A stretch of DNA of 64,000 bases, from positions 1,054,001 through 1,118,000 of the forward strand of contig KB906755.1 of NCBI GenBank assembly GCA_000381605.1, in the 5' to 3' direction. The position numbers and the translations under genes were made by a program. The stretch comes from Acidobacteriaceae bacterium KBS 89. Its GTDB lineage: Bacteria > Acidobacteriota > Terriglobia > Terriglobales > Acidobacteriaceae. The notes below the pieces were generated by a model. The model worked only from the letters and a program-made list of their open reading frames with translations. It had not been told where the DNA came from and made no database searches. Below are positions 39,960 to 49,083 of the stretch, one piece after another (position 1 is the stretch's first letter; each line of letters opens with the position of its first letter).

Positions 39960-40176
39960 GGTGATTCTCCTACAGTGCATTTTCAAAACAGCTAATGTTT
40001 GCGTAATAGCAGTTATGCCAAATCAGGCGGCAGGACTGATATCTCGAATACTAGCTCGAGCATTTTCGTAATAGAGAACTGGGGCCGTATTGACTGAAAT
40101 TCTACACTTCAGGTAGACCGTGGAGTTAAATATTTCGTGTTTTCGTGTGTTCTCAGTCACTGAGGAACATCGCAGC

Positions 40177-40896
40177 CTACTGTTTGGGCTGATAGTTCGA
40201 ATTCTGAATCGCTACCCCTAACTGTTTGGTAACCCCATTAACCTGCATGGTGGCGACATGGTTCGTTCCGTCAGGAAGTTTGGCGTATTGGACAGCAACC
40301 GTGACTGCATCGCTCGGGTCAGTGAGGTAGGTGGCAACTTTGACGCTTTGCAGGGCCTTATTCTGTTCGCCGAACACAAGGGTTACCGAGTCATTCGGTT
40401 TAAGGTAACTCTTAATGATCAGCCCAACAGTACCGGCGGAACCGTTTGGCTGCATCGAAATGTTGCCTTGCTGAAAGGCCTGCTGAAGCGCCTGAGGGTC
40501 GGTTTGAGCGTACTGTTTAGCAAGTGCGCCGATTTGCTGGCCGTATGCGACGAGTTCTTCTGTTTTCTTTTCAATAATCCGTTCTTTGAGTCCACGGCTA
40601 GGTTGAGCTGGTGGCTGAGGGTTCAACTCGGTCTTCTGTTGTTGTCCGTTTACCATCTGCACTTGAAACTGTTGGGTCTTCTTGACATCGCCCTTAAGGC
40701 TGATGGTCTGTTGCTCCAACCAGGTGTAGCGAGCGAGCGCCTGCTTGTTCGCTGCGGAAGCTTGCTTGATTGCCGCGAGTTTCTCTTGCAGCGCGGGATT
40801 CTGGGCTTGGGTCTGCGCTATAGAGCAAAACATTGCACACGTTGCAGCGGCCATTCGCATTGCCTTTGTAATGCCTCGTCCTAATCGGTTGTGCAT
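40177..40896 (-). CDS. Exported helical protein of unknown function
   Basis: A 239-residue protein with a signal peptide (about 10-32, ending Q-T-Q-A-Q). The first half is charged helix (L-Q-E-K-L-A-A-I-K-Q-A-S-A, L-K-E-R-I-I-E-K-K-T-E-E-L), with a Gln/Pro-rich spacer near 90-100; the second half is a beta domain with V-A-T-Y-L-T-D-P-S-D-A-V-T-V-A-V-Q-Y-A. A GAGAGGAA lies upstream of the ATG at some distance. I recognise a type of protein common in Acidobacteriaceae without a known function. It is transcribed alone. Confidence 0.65.
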   Translation of the reverse strand: MHNRLGRGITKAMRMAAATCAMFCSIAQTQAQNPALQEKLAAIKQASAANKQALARYTWLEQQTISLKGDVKKTQQFQVQMVNGQQQKTELNPQPPAQPSRGLKERIIEKKTEELVAYGQQIGALAKQYAQTDPQALQQAFQQGNISMQPNGSAGTVGLIIKSYLKPNDSVTLVFGEQNKALQSVKVATYLTDPSDAVTVAVQYAKLPDGTNHVATMQVNGVTKQLGVAIQNSNYQPKQ

Positions 40897-41421
40897 GGAT
40901 ATTTGTTTCCTCTCTTGACGCCTAACAACTAACTTTTACATTTTTGGGGGACCAGAAACCTACGTTCGAGCGCGAAAAAAGCAGCGGCAATGCCCTATTT
41001 GGACACGTTGGTTTGTTTCGTGTTCAAGGCTTCCGATTTCGACGATATCTCGTGCGTAAATTTTCGCCCACTGCCAAAAGTCCTAGTGTGTACCAACAAA
41101 TGTATGACTGGAGCTTTGTTGCGGTTTGCGTGAAACACGCTGAATCAAAACATTTTGGCGATCATTCCAGAGCTTTTGGCCTTCAGAACTCTTTGTCATC
41201 TCGGCACCCAAAGCTCGACACGGCCAGCGCTTCGTCCGCGTCTAGCAACTATTCGTAGTGGCACTAGCAGATATGCCAGAAGCGCGAACATGGAATAGAC
41301 CTTACGCTTGATGAGACGGCGGTTCGGTGTCGGATTGAAAGTCTTGTCCGGCTTTTACTAAAGAAGTGATTCTTATCCCGCTCCCGGATCATCGCCTCCT
41401 GAGTCGATAGATACCGTTGGT
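40897..41421. other. Intergenic, no gene seen
   Basis: This 525-base divergent gap between two exported-protein genes shows no convincing ORF on either strand and no recognised operator or repeat. It must hold promoters for both neighbours. Confidence 0.4.
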
Positions 41422-42138
41422 ATGTTCTGTAGCGAAATTTCTATGGTCCTTCGAAGACTCTGGCCGTTTCTAGTCTTTCTAATCTTGTTCTGCGAGGTCG
41501 CGAACGCGCAGGAAACGCAATTTCTGCCAGAGGTGGATGTCTATTTGAAACTCAATTCCTACTGGCGGCTAAGAGTTCAAGCAAAAGATACAAGAGATGG
41601 AGGGGATCCTACACAGGCCGCGATAGGTCCGAGCGTTGAACTTTATGTGAAGCCCCTGATCAGGCTGAGGGAGGTCACAACCTTTGACCTAGACGACTCG
41701 AAGACACGGCCCTTAGTATTTAGCGCTGGATACCGCTATCTCGTTTCGCCGAATTCACCTTCCACGAACCGAATGGAACTAACTGCAACGTTCCATTTCC
41801 CAATGAAGCCAGGCATGCTGCTAACCGATACGAATCGCTCTGATCTTAACTGGAGCGATGGTAAGTTCACATGGCGATATCGTAACAGGCCGCAACTGGA
41901 GAAGCCGATACGAATCCGGTCCTACCACCCTGCACCCTACGTTAGCGTCGAGATGTATTACGAAAGCCAATATGCAAAGTGGAGCACCACCGAACTCTAC
42001 GCTGGCTGCCTGTTTCCGATCGGTAGGCATTTCGAGTTTGATTCTTACTATGAGCACCAGAACAACACGGGCAAAAGTCCTAATAGCCAACTTCATGGAA
42101 TAGGGCTGAAACTGAATATATATTTGTCGGCAAAGTAG
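41422..42138 (+). CDS. DUF2490-like outer-membrane protein
   Basis: A 238-residue protein with a signal peptide (about 8-29, ending V-A-N-A-Q) and a beta-barrel pattern. F-T-W-R-Y-R-N-R-P-Q-L-E-K (about 152-164) and the alternating strands V-S-V-E-M-Y-Y-E-S-Q, F-E-F-D-S-Y-Y-E-H-Q and G-I-G-L-K-L-N-I-Y match DUF2490, a family of small outer-membrane proteins without known function. The first ATG and one at 41443 are both possible. It is the first of three plus-strand genes (22- and about 69-base gaps) that may form an operon with the channel gene. Confidence 0.7.
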   Translation: MFCSEISMVLRRLWPFLVFLILFCEVANAQETQFLPEVDVYLKLNSYWRLRVQAKDTRDGGDPTQAAIGPSVELYVKPLIRLREVTTFDLDDSKTRPLVFSAGYRYLVSPNSPSTNRMELTATFHFPMKPGMLLTDTNRSDLNWSDGKFTWRYRNRPQLEKPIRIRSYHPAPYVSVEMYYESQYAKWSTTELYAGCLFPIGRHFEFDSYYEHQNNTGKSPNSQLHGIGLKLNIYLSAK

Positions 42139-42160
42139 AAAGTAGTCTGAGATTTCAACC

Positions 42161-42904
42161 ATGACAAATGCCATCAAGGTAAACACCAATCCTGAAGGTG
42201 ATGGAGCCGATGGCGGGAATGGCAACGCCGATACGCTGGAGTCACAAGTCAGCATCTCGATCTTCCTGGGAATTCTCATTCTGACTGTATTTGTGATGCC
42301 ATCTGTTGGAGTTGGCCAGGTCCATACGGAGTGGTATAGCAACCTCGTCTTTACAGCGCTCTTCGTGTCCGGGATTTCGATTGCATGGCGTCGCAGAAGC
42401 CTGTTGATCTTCTCGTCTCTCCTGGGCGTGATCGCATTCTCAATGCGATGGATCGCCTGGTGGAAACCAACCCGCTTCTGGGAGTTAGGAGATGAGATCT
42501 CGACGCTCCTAGTGGTTCTGATTATTGAATACATATTAGTGTTTCAAATTTTCCGTCGCACTGGCCCAGTAACGGCCGTCAGTATTCAGGCAGCTGTAGC
42601 TATTTATCTCTTGTTCGGCATGATGTGGGCGAATGCATACCTAATGGCGATGCAGTTGGATCCCCACTCATTTCAAAGCTCTGTCGGATTGTCCTCATCC
42701 TCTGTCTCGGAGTGGTACTACTACAGCTATGTAACCCTGACCACGTTGGGCTATGGGGAGATCATCCCGCTAAGTCGGATTGCCCGCGCCCTTGCCATCG
42801 GAGAAGCTCTCACTGGGCAACTCTATCTTGCAGTTCTCATTGCGCGGTTGATCGGGATGGAGATCATCAGTTCGCAGGAAAGAAAGAGTCGCAATTCTCG
42901 ATAG
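42161..42904 (+). CDS. Ion channel (two-pore-helix potassium channel type)
   Basis: A 247-residue membrane protein. The cytoplasmic N-terminus is Asn/Gly-rich; six hydrophobic helices follow, in pairs near 33-52, 62-77, 81-100, 112-130, 145-165 and 210-230. The selectivity filter T-L-G-Y-G-E is at about 195-200, preceded by the pore-helix residues S-Y-V-T-L-T, so it should conduct K+ as part of an Ion_trans_2-type tetramer. No voltage-sensor array of arginines is obvious. The His-rich neighbour downstream may be a partner, but nothing is known to support this. Confidence 0.82.
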   Translation: MTNAIKVNTNPEGDGADGGNGNADTLESQVSISIFLGILILTVFVMPSVGVGQVHTEWYSNLVFTALFVSGISIAWRRRSLLIFSSLLGVIAFSMRWIAWWKPTRFWELGDEISTLLVVLIIEYILVFQIFRRTGPVTAVSIQAAVAIYLLFGMMWANAYLMAMQLDPHSFQSSVGLSSSSVSEWYYYSYVTLTTLGYGEIIPLSRIARALAIGEALTGQLYLAVLIARLIGMEIISSQERKSRNSR

Positions 42905-42973
42905 CATATCGATGAATGATTTCGGACTCGGCGAAGTGAACAAACAGGATATTTACCTGAATGGCAGGTGCAC

Positions 42974-43663
42974 ATGAGTGAAGTAACGTCCAATATTGAA
43001 TTTGCTCACAAAGTCCATGAGCATGGTCATCATCACTCGGAATCGACGAGCGGACGAGGCAGATTGGTCGAAATTCTCGAAGCGGTTGTGCTCGCAATCG
43101 TCGCCGTGTTGACCGCATGGAGTGGATATCAGGCGGCGCGATGGGAAGCCTTGTCCGCAAACAAGTACGCGAGTGGCACAAGGACCTCAGTGCGGGCGCA
43201 AGAAGGATTGACTCTCGCAGGGCAGGACCGTCTTTACGATATTGTGACTTTTAACGGATGGCTTGCCGCGAAGACCGCGAACAATGTGAAATTAGTCGAT
43301 CTATACGAGCGCCGTTTTCGCCCCGAATATCTCGTCGCGTTTAAGGCCTGGCAGAAACTCGATCCGCTCAACAATCCTTCAGCTCCGGCCGGCCCCATCT
43401 TTATGCCGGAGTATGTCAACTCACATTTGATCGAATCTGCAAAGCTCTCCGAGCTGGCGACCAGCTACTTCAACCAAGGGGTAGAAACTCGAGAGAATGC
43501 GGATAGCTATGTGAAGGTTACGGTCTTCCTTGCGACCGTCTTGTTACTGACAGCCTTGTCACAACGGTTCAAAACATTTGGTCCACGAATAGCCATTGTG
43601 GTAGTTGCATTCGTTCTGCTGACCATCAGCCTTTATTGGGTCTGGATCTTTCCGAGGGCCTAA
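42974..43663 (+). CDS. Membrane protein with His-rich N-terminus, unknown
   Basis: The ATG at 42974 is preceded by AGGTG. The 229-residue product has a cytoplasmic H-E-H-G-H-H-H cluster near 16-22, a membrane helix (about 33-50, ending T-A-W-S-G-Y-Q-A-A-R-W), a soluble middle part of about 110 residues and two more helices (about 172-192 and 199-224). Its role is unknown; it may bind Zn or Ni through the His cluster. It follows the channel gene with 69 bases between and could be co-transcribed. Confidence 0.65.
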   Translation: MSEVTSNIEFAHKVHEHGHHHSESTSGRGRLVEILEAVVLAIVAVLTAWSGYQAARWEALSANKYASGTRTSVRAQEGLTLAGQDRLYDIVTFNGWLAAKTANNVKLVDLYERRFRPEYLVAFKAWQKLDPLNNPSAPAGPIFMPEYVNSHLIESAKLSELATSYFNQGVETRENADSYVKVTVFLATVLLLTALSQRFKTFGPRIAIVVVAFVLLTISLYWVWIFPRA

Positions 43664-43915
43664 TTTCATCGGCAACGATGCTGAATGAAACTGGATGACC
43701 GACGGTCCGAGCCCGCACGTCTGAGAAGAACAAGCAAATGCCATTCGGAGGGCCATATGGTCCCCTGACTGAATGTGCAATGCGCCTGCTTGAGAATGCA
43801 TGGCGCCAACAATCCCCAGATACGCTTTCTATCTTTGCGTGTCCTGGCGCGTTTTGCGCCCTGTCAGAGGGAACGGCCTTGGCGATTTTTGCCGCGGTTC
43901 AGTCAAAAAAAAATG
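43664..43915. other. Intergenic upstream of TonB receptor 2
   Basis: About 250 bases precede the receptor promoter. No gene is seen; a frame that runs in from 43738 joins the receptor but lacks coding features before the signal peptide. Confidence 0.4.
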
Positions 43916-43944
43916 TTGACGTGATGTGCCATTCAAAATACATT
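43916..43944 (+). promoter_or_regulatory. Sigma-70-like promoter of the receptor 2 / M28 / oxidase operon
   Basis: TTGACG (43916-43921) and TACATT (43939-43944) are separated by 17 bases. Transcription would begin near 43951 and leave a leader of about 138 bases before the ATG at 44089. Confidence 0.6.
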
Positions 43945-44088
43945 GCAAGAACCACTACTCATTTTCAGCTTTTCGACTGCCGTCAACACCGCTTGAAGTC
44001 GATTGACCCAACGAAACCCGCATCTTCCGGGTTCACGGAGTTCTGCGCCCTAAACCTCGCACTAACTATCTGGCAATCAGGAGCCGAA

Positions 44089-47000
44089 ATGTCCCACCTC
44101 TGGAAAAGATCCCTGTCGTTGTTTTTTGTCTTACTCGTAGCTGTGTCAAGCTTCGCTCAGACCTTCCGCGGGACTGTCTCGGGAAACGTTGTCGATGCGC
44201 AGGGCGCCGCCATCGCCAACGCCGACATCCAACTGACCAATCCCGCGACGGCAACGACCTTGCGCGCGAAATCGAACGCCTCTGGGGACTTCAACTTCCC
44301 CGAGCTTCCTGTTGGAACATACGAACTTACGGTAGCAGCCAGCGGGTTCCAGACCCGCAAGATCGCCGGTGTTGACGTCGCCGTCACCAAGACCGTGAAC
44401 TTTCCCGTAGTGCTCTCCATAGGCTCCGAGAGCACCGTCATCGATGTCACTGCCAACGGAGTTCAGACCGACACCGAAACCGCCGCTCTTGTCGCGGTCA
44501 TCGACTCCAAGTCCGTGCAGGAGATGCCCATGAATGGGCGTAACTTCACGCAGATGGTCCGCTTCACCCCCGGCGCCAGCTCGATTACCAACTCCGTCAA
44601 CGGCTCCCGCACAGCAAGCATCAACTTCCAGGTGGACGGGGCCGACAACGTCGATCCGTGGCTCGGCATCGTAGCCTCCAACCAGGGCGGCATCGCCTCT
44701 GTAGCTGGCGGCCTCATCCCCATCGAAGCCATCGACCAGTTCTCGATGCAGTCCGGCGGTGAAGCCGACCAGGGCCGCAACGCCGGCGCCAACTCCAACA
44801 TGGTGCTCAAGAGCGGAACCAACAACATCCACGGAGACGTCTTCTACTTTGACCGCAATGAGTTCTTCGCTGCGATCTCGCCCGTAGCTCCCGTGGGTTC
44901 GCGCAAACCCTTCATCCGCGATCACCAGGGCGGCTTTACCCTGGGCGGCCCCATCTGGAAGGATCACACGTTTCTCTTCCTGGCCGGTGAGATTCAGATC
45001 GCCAAAGTGAATACGGCGTTGACCGACACAGTCATCAACGATGCATGGATTTCGCAGGCGACGGCCAACCTGGCGAAGTACAACCTGAAGCCCAACCAGC
45101 TCAGCCTGAACCTCTACAACCTTCTCTACCCCAGTGATTCGAAGTCGGGCCCGGCGACTACGAATAACTACTTCGCGCAGGGAACCTCCAACTACAGCAG
45201 TTACAACGGCATCATCAAGCTCGATCACCACTTCTCGGACAAGGAGCAGCTCTCGATCCGCTATCTGGGTACCACTGGTAATCAGACGGCACCCACGGCC
45301 TCCGATTACGCGTGGTACTTCCAGACCGCGCCGATGCACATCCACAACTTCTCGGTCATCCAGACGTCGATCATCAACAGCAACCTGCTCAACGTTGTCA
45401 CTTTTGCGGCAAACTACTTCCTCCAGACCTTCAACGACGCGAATCAGAGCTTTAATCCGCAGGCGAATGCCGGCCTCAACCTCGGCATTACGAACCCTAT
45501 CGTCGCAGCCGGCGCGCCGTCGATTCTCATCACCGGCTTCGACCAGACCGGCGCAACGCAACCCTCAGGGCGCACCGACGTGACCGGACACGTGACGGAC
45601 AACTTCCACTGGACGCACGGACGTCACCAGATGAAGTTCGGTGGCGAGTTCCGTCACTCAAACGTCAACCAGCTTTACTTTTCCTCTGCTCGTGGCACTT
45701 TCACCTTCGATGGCTCGCGCGGCCCGTGGGGTGGAGCAGGCACCAACCTTTCGGCCGTCTCGGACTTCCTACTGGGCGCTCCCTCAAACTCCTCAGGAGC
45801 CCGCCTCTTGCAAGGCAATGCGCAGCGTGTCTGGACACTCACCACGGTCGACGGCTGGGCGGCTGATACTTTCCAGGCAACCAAGAATCTCACTCTGACC
45901 TACGGTGTTCGCTACACCGTTCCGGGCGTGATTCAAGCGGCTGCGAACGATATCTACCAGTTCATTCCTGGCCCGACCCCTGGTTTTCAAAAGGGCTTCT
46001 ACCCTGAGTACTATAGCGGCATAGCGCCCCGCGTGGGTTTCACCTATTCGCCGTTTGAGAACCACACTACCGTCCTTCGCGGTTCGTACGGCATCTTTTA
46101 CGACTTCCCGGCCATGAGCAGCTGGGTCACCGGAACGACCACCAATGGCGGCGCCAACTACTCTCAGAACAACCCCGCTGGCCCCGACGCCGCAGCCATC
46201 TTCGTGCAGTCCAGCGTGAACTGGCTGGTAGGGGTTAATCCCTTCACCGGTTCGAATGCTCCGCAGGTTGGAGCCTTTGGTGTCAACCAGAACTTCCAGA
46301 TGCCTCGCGCAACGGTGGTTAGTGCGAATGTGGAACAGCAGCTTTCCAGATCCACTATCTTCACCGCTGGTTACGTGGGCACCTTCGGTCAGCACCTCCA
46401 GGTGCTCTATGACATCAACCAGCCGATTGTCAGCGGATCTTCTGTTTCGAACCCTCGTCCTTACCTGCAGACATCCTTTCTCAACGAGAATCCCACCTTT
46501 GCCGGCAAGCCTCTTCTCGGCATCAATCAACTCAACTTCGCAGCAGCTTCGAATTATCACTCGCTCCAAACCACTGTAAAGCAAGCTGCATGGAAGGGCG
46601 TTCAAACCACGCTGAACTTCACGTGGAGTAAATCGCTCGACGATGTCTCGTCCAACACTACTCCGATGAACAGCTACAACCTCCATCAGGACTATGGCCC
46701 GAGTACCTTTGATAACCGTATTCTTGTGAATGGCTTTGCCTACTACAACGTGCCACAGCTTGGTCACTTCATGCCAAGGCTCACCAAGGGCTTCCAATTG
46801 AATGCTCTCTATACCTACTCAAGCGGTGTGCCCCTCAGCCCCCAGTACAGCACCAACGTAGACGGAACGGGCGAGTTGAAGAATCGGCCCAACTACAACG
46901 GCGCAAACGTGTACGTCGGAGGAGCGCAGCTCTCGAGCAGCACGGCGAGTGGACGTCAGTATCGCTGGCTGACCAACGCCAATGGCGCATTCACCTGCCC

Positions 47001-47334
47001 CGGTGGAGCGGGCACGGCGTCGAATCCAGCTAGCTGCACGGCCGCGGTTACGGGCGTCTACGGCAACGAACGGCGGAACGCCTTTACCGGCCCGAAGTTT
47101 CGCTACGTCGACTTCTCGATCTTCAAGCACACGCCCATCACCGAGAAGGTCATGAGCGAGTTCCGGGTCGAAATTTTCAACATATTCAACATCAACAACT
47201 TCGCCGCTCCGGGTGTAAACCCGACCAGCAGCACCTTCGGTCTCATCACCAACACACGCAACGGTGCCAATGCCCCTGGTATCGGCAACGGCGAGCCCTT
47301 CAACATCCAGTTCGCTTTGAAAATCTCCTTCTAA
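44089..47334 (+). CDS. TonB-dependent receptor 2 with carboxypeptidase-regulatory-like domain
   Basis: The ATG at 44089 follows CAGGAG by 6 bases and leads into a signal peptide (about 7-24, ending S-F-A-Q); a frame opening at 43738 is not used. The 1081-residue protein has an N-terminal beta domain (about 28-110: G-N-V-V-D-A-Q-G-A-A-I-A-N-A), a plug (about 115-250, with M-N-G-R-N-F-T-Q-M-V) and a long barrel ending A-L-K-I-S-F. It is the first gene of an operon with an M28 peptidase (33 bases on) and a Tat amine oxidase (87 bases further), so its likely cargo is a peptide or amino compound. Confidence 0.9.
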   Translation: MSHLWKRSLSLFFVLLVAVSSFAQTFRGTVSGNVVDAQGAAIANADIQLTNPATATTLRAKSNASGDFNFPELPVGTYELTVAASGFQTRKIAGVDVAVTKTVNFPVVLSIGSESTVIDVTANGVQTDTETAALVAVIDSKSVQEMPMNGRNFTQMVRFTPGASSITNSVNGSRTASINFQVDGADNVDPWLGIVASNQGGIASVAGGLIPIEAIDQFSMQSGGEADQGRNAGANSNMVLKSGTNNIHGDVFYFDRNEFFAAISPVAPVGSRKPFIRDHQGGFTLGGPIWKDHTFLFLAGEIQIAKVNTALTDTVINDAWISQATANLAKYNLKPNQLSLNLYNLLYPSDSKSGPATTNNYFAQGTSNYSSYNGIIKLDHHFSDKEQLSIRYLGTTGNQTAPTASDYAWYFQTAPMHIHNFSVIQTSIINSNLLNVVTFAANYFLQTFNDANQSFNPQANAGLNLGITNPIVAAGAPSILITGFDQTGATQPSGRTDVTGHVTDNFHWTHGRHQMKFGGEFRHSNVNQLYFSSARGTFTFDGSRGPWGGAGTNLSAVSDFLLGAPSNSSGARLLQGNAQRVWTLTTVDGWAADTFQATKNLTLTYGVRYTVPGVIQAAANDIYQFIPGPTPGFQKGFYPEYYSGIAPRVGFTYSPFENHTTVLRGSYGIFYDFPAMSSWVTGTTTNGGANYSQNNPAGPDAAAIFVQSSVNWLVGVNPFTGSNAPQVGAFGVNQNFQMPRATVVSANVEQQLSRSTIFTAGYVGTFGQHLQVLYDINQPIVSGSSVSNPRPYLQTSFLNENPTFAGKPLLGINQLNFAAASNYHSLQTTVKQAAWKGVQTTLNFTWSKSLDDVSSNTTPMNSYNLHQDYGPSTFDNRILVNGFAYYNVPQLGHFMPRLTKGFQLNALYTYSSGVPLSPQYSTNVDGTGELKNRPNYNGANVYVGGAQLSSSTASGRQYRWLTNANGAFTCPGGAGTASNPASCTAAVTGVYGNERRNAFTGPKFRYVDFSIFKHTPITEKVMSEFRVEIFNIFNINNFAAPGVNPTSSTFGLITNTRNGANAPGIGNGEPFNIQFALKISF

Positions 47335-47367
47335 CGGCAGCCAAGCTTGTAAAGGATAGATATCGAA

Positions 47368-48996
47368 ATGATGTTTCTTAAGTCGAAGACCGTTGCAACC
47401 CTCCTGCTCGCCGCCATGCCTTTGGCGGCACAGGAGGCTCCCGAAAAGATCGACCTCGCAGTCCTCCACGACATCAAGAGCCAGGCCTTTCAGCACTCGC
47501 AGGTGATGGATCACCTTTTCTATATCTCCGACGTTTACGGGCCGCGCATCACGAGTTCGCCGAACCATCATGCCGCAGCCGAGTGGATCGTTAAGCGGCT
47601 GCAGTCTTACGGTCTGCAAAACGTTCACCTTGAACCATGGGGTCCTTTCGGAAACTCGTGGCAGTACAAGAAATTTTATGGGGCTCTCGTCGAGCCCAAC
47701 TACGCTCCACTGATCGGCTTCCCTCTTGCATGGACCCCGGGGACGGACGGTCCGGTCACAGCAGAAGCTGTGCTGGCCCCTATCCACTCCCAGGACGACT
47801 TCGCCAAATACAAGGGCAAGCTCAAAGGCAAGATCGTGCTCATCGTCGACCCCAAAGTGGTTTTGATGCACACCGAGGTTGAGGCCCACCGTCTTACCGA
47901 CGAAGAGATTGAGGCTCGCACTATTGTTCCCGATCCATCGCGTCTCGGAGCCGGTTTTGGTGGTGCCTCTCGCGGCGGCCGCAATGCACCGCCCGTCGCT
48001 CCGCCACCGATCGTCGATCGGGGAGCGGCACTCCGCTTGCGCAATGACACCAGCAAGTTTCTCTCCGACGAAGGCGTCCTCGTCGCCATCAACTACGGTA
48101 CGAACGGCGATGGTGGAACGGTCTTCGCTACCTTTGGCGGCTCGCAGGATCCCAAAGATCCGACCCCACCGCCAATGGTCGCCATTACACCTGAGCACTA
48201 TAACCGCATCGCCCGTTTGATCCAGCACGGCATGAATCCAAAACTCACATTTGATATCCAGACCGAGGTCTACAAGAACGACCAGATGGGATTCAACGTG
48301 GTGGGCGAGATACCGGGAACAACCAAGAAGGATGAGGTTGTCATGCTTGGGGGACATCTTGACTCCTGGCAAGGGGGCACCGGCGCCACGGACAATGGAA
48401 CTGGCTCTTCTGTCGCAATTGAAGCAGTTCGCATCCTTACCCAGCTTCACCGGCCAATGGCTCGCACGGTCCGTATCGCACTCTGGGGTGGCGAGGAAGA
48501 AGGCCTCCTTGGCTCAAAATTTTATGTTCAGCAACACTTCGCGCCGCGCGACACTATGAAGCAAACACCCGAGTACACTAAGCTTGACGCTTACTATAAC
48601 GACGATTCGGGCAGCGGACGCTTCCGCGGCATCTCTGCCGATGGAAACGATGAGATCGCCTCCATCTTCAAACAATGGGCCGCGCCTATTCGCGATCTGG
48701 AGTTCCAAGCTGTGGCAGGAGCTACCGCTGCGCCGACGCGTGAGCCTGGGGGTACCGATTCCACGAGCTTTTCCTGGATTGGCCTTGACGGTTTCGGCTT
48801 CATGCAGGATCCACTCGAGTACGCCAGCCGTACCCATCACTCCAACATGGATCTCTATGACCGAGTCCAGGTGGGAGACGTTATGCAGGGTGCGGCCATC
48901 GAGGCGTGGTTCGTCTACAACACAGCGACTCGCCCCGCAATGCTGCCCCGGCTCGATACTCCCTTGCCAATTGGTCCACCGGCGGCTGGCAATTAA
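47368..48996 (+). CDS. Exported M28 family metallopeptidase with PA-like insert
   Basis: A 542-residue zinc aminopeptidase/carboxypeptidase-like enzyme with a signal peptide (about 1-22, ending L-A-A-Q). A protease-associated domain (about 125-280) lies inside, and the M28 catalytic core follows: metal ligand H330 in G-G-H-L-D-S-W, D342 in A-T-D-N-G-T-G, catalytic/ligand E376-E377 in G-G-E-E-E-G, an aspartate in N-D-D-S-G-S, and H490 in R-T-H-H-S-N. All expected residues are present, so it should be active on exported peptides. It is flanked by the receptor and the amine oxidase in the same transcription unit, which suggests peptide degradation for use of the released amino acids. Confidence 0.9.
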   Translation: MMFLKSKTVATLLLAAMPLAAQEAPEKIDLAVLHDIKSQAFQHSQVMDHLFYISDVYGPRITSSPNHHAAAEWIVKRLQSYGLQNVHLEPWGPFGNSWQYKKFYGALVEPNYAPLIGFPLAWTPGTDGPVTAEAVLAPIHSQDDFAKYKGKLKGKIVLIVDPKVVLMHTEVEAHRLTDEEIEARTIVPDPSRLGAGFGGASRGGRNAPPVAPPPIVDRGAALRLRNDTSKFLSDEGVLVAINYGTNGDGGTVFATFGGSQDPKDPTPPPMVAITPEHYNRIARLIQHGMNPKLTFDIQTEVYKNDQMGFNVVGEIPGTTKKDEVVMLGGHLDSWQGGTGATDNGTGSSVAIEAVRILTQLHRPMARTVRIALWGGEEEGLLGSKFYVQQHFAPRDTMKQTPEYTKLDAYYNDDSGSGRFRGISADGNDEIASIFKQWAAPIRDLEFQAVAGATAAPTREPGGTDSTSFSWIGLDGFGFMQDPLEYASRTHHSNMDLYDRVQVGDVMQGAAIEAWFVYNTATRPAMLPRLDTPLPIGPPAAGN

Positions 48997-49083
48997 ATCA
49001 ACCAGAATAGATAGTTCCATTCCGCGGCGCTGTATGTTCCGGTCGCAGATTACATCGCACTTTTGATACGGAGATTGTGACTC

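Noticed and set aside
43738-44088. N-terminal extension of TonB receptor 2
   Set aside because: CAGGAG and the signal peptide mark the ATG at 44089; the extension covers the promoter.
44146-45561. Long minus-strand frame inside TonB receptor 2
   Set aside because: It lies antisense to a receptor with plain plug and barrel motifs, and its Asp/Val/Gly/Arg-rich product shows no domain.
46819-48450. Long minus-strand frame across the receptor 2 end and M28 gene
   Set aside because: It spans two well-supported plus-strand genes and their gap; no domains or ribosome site.
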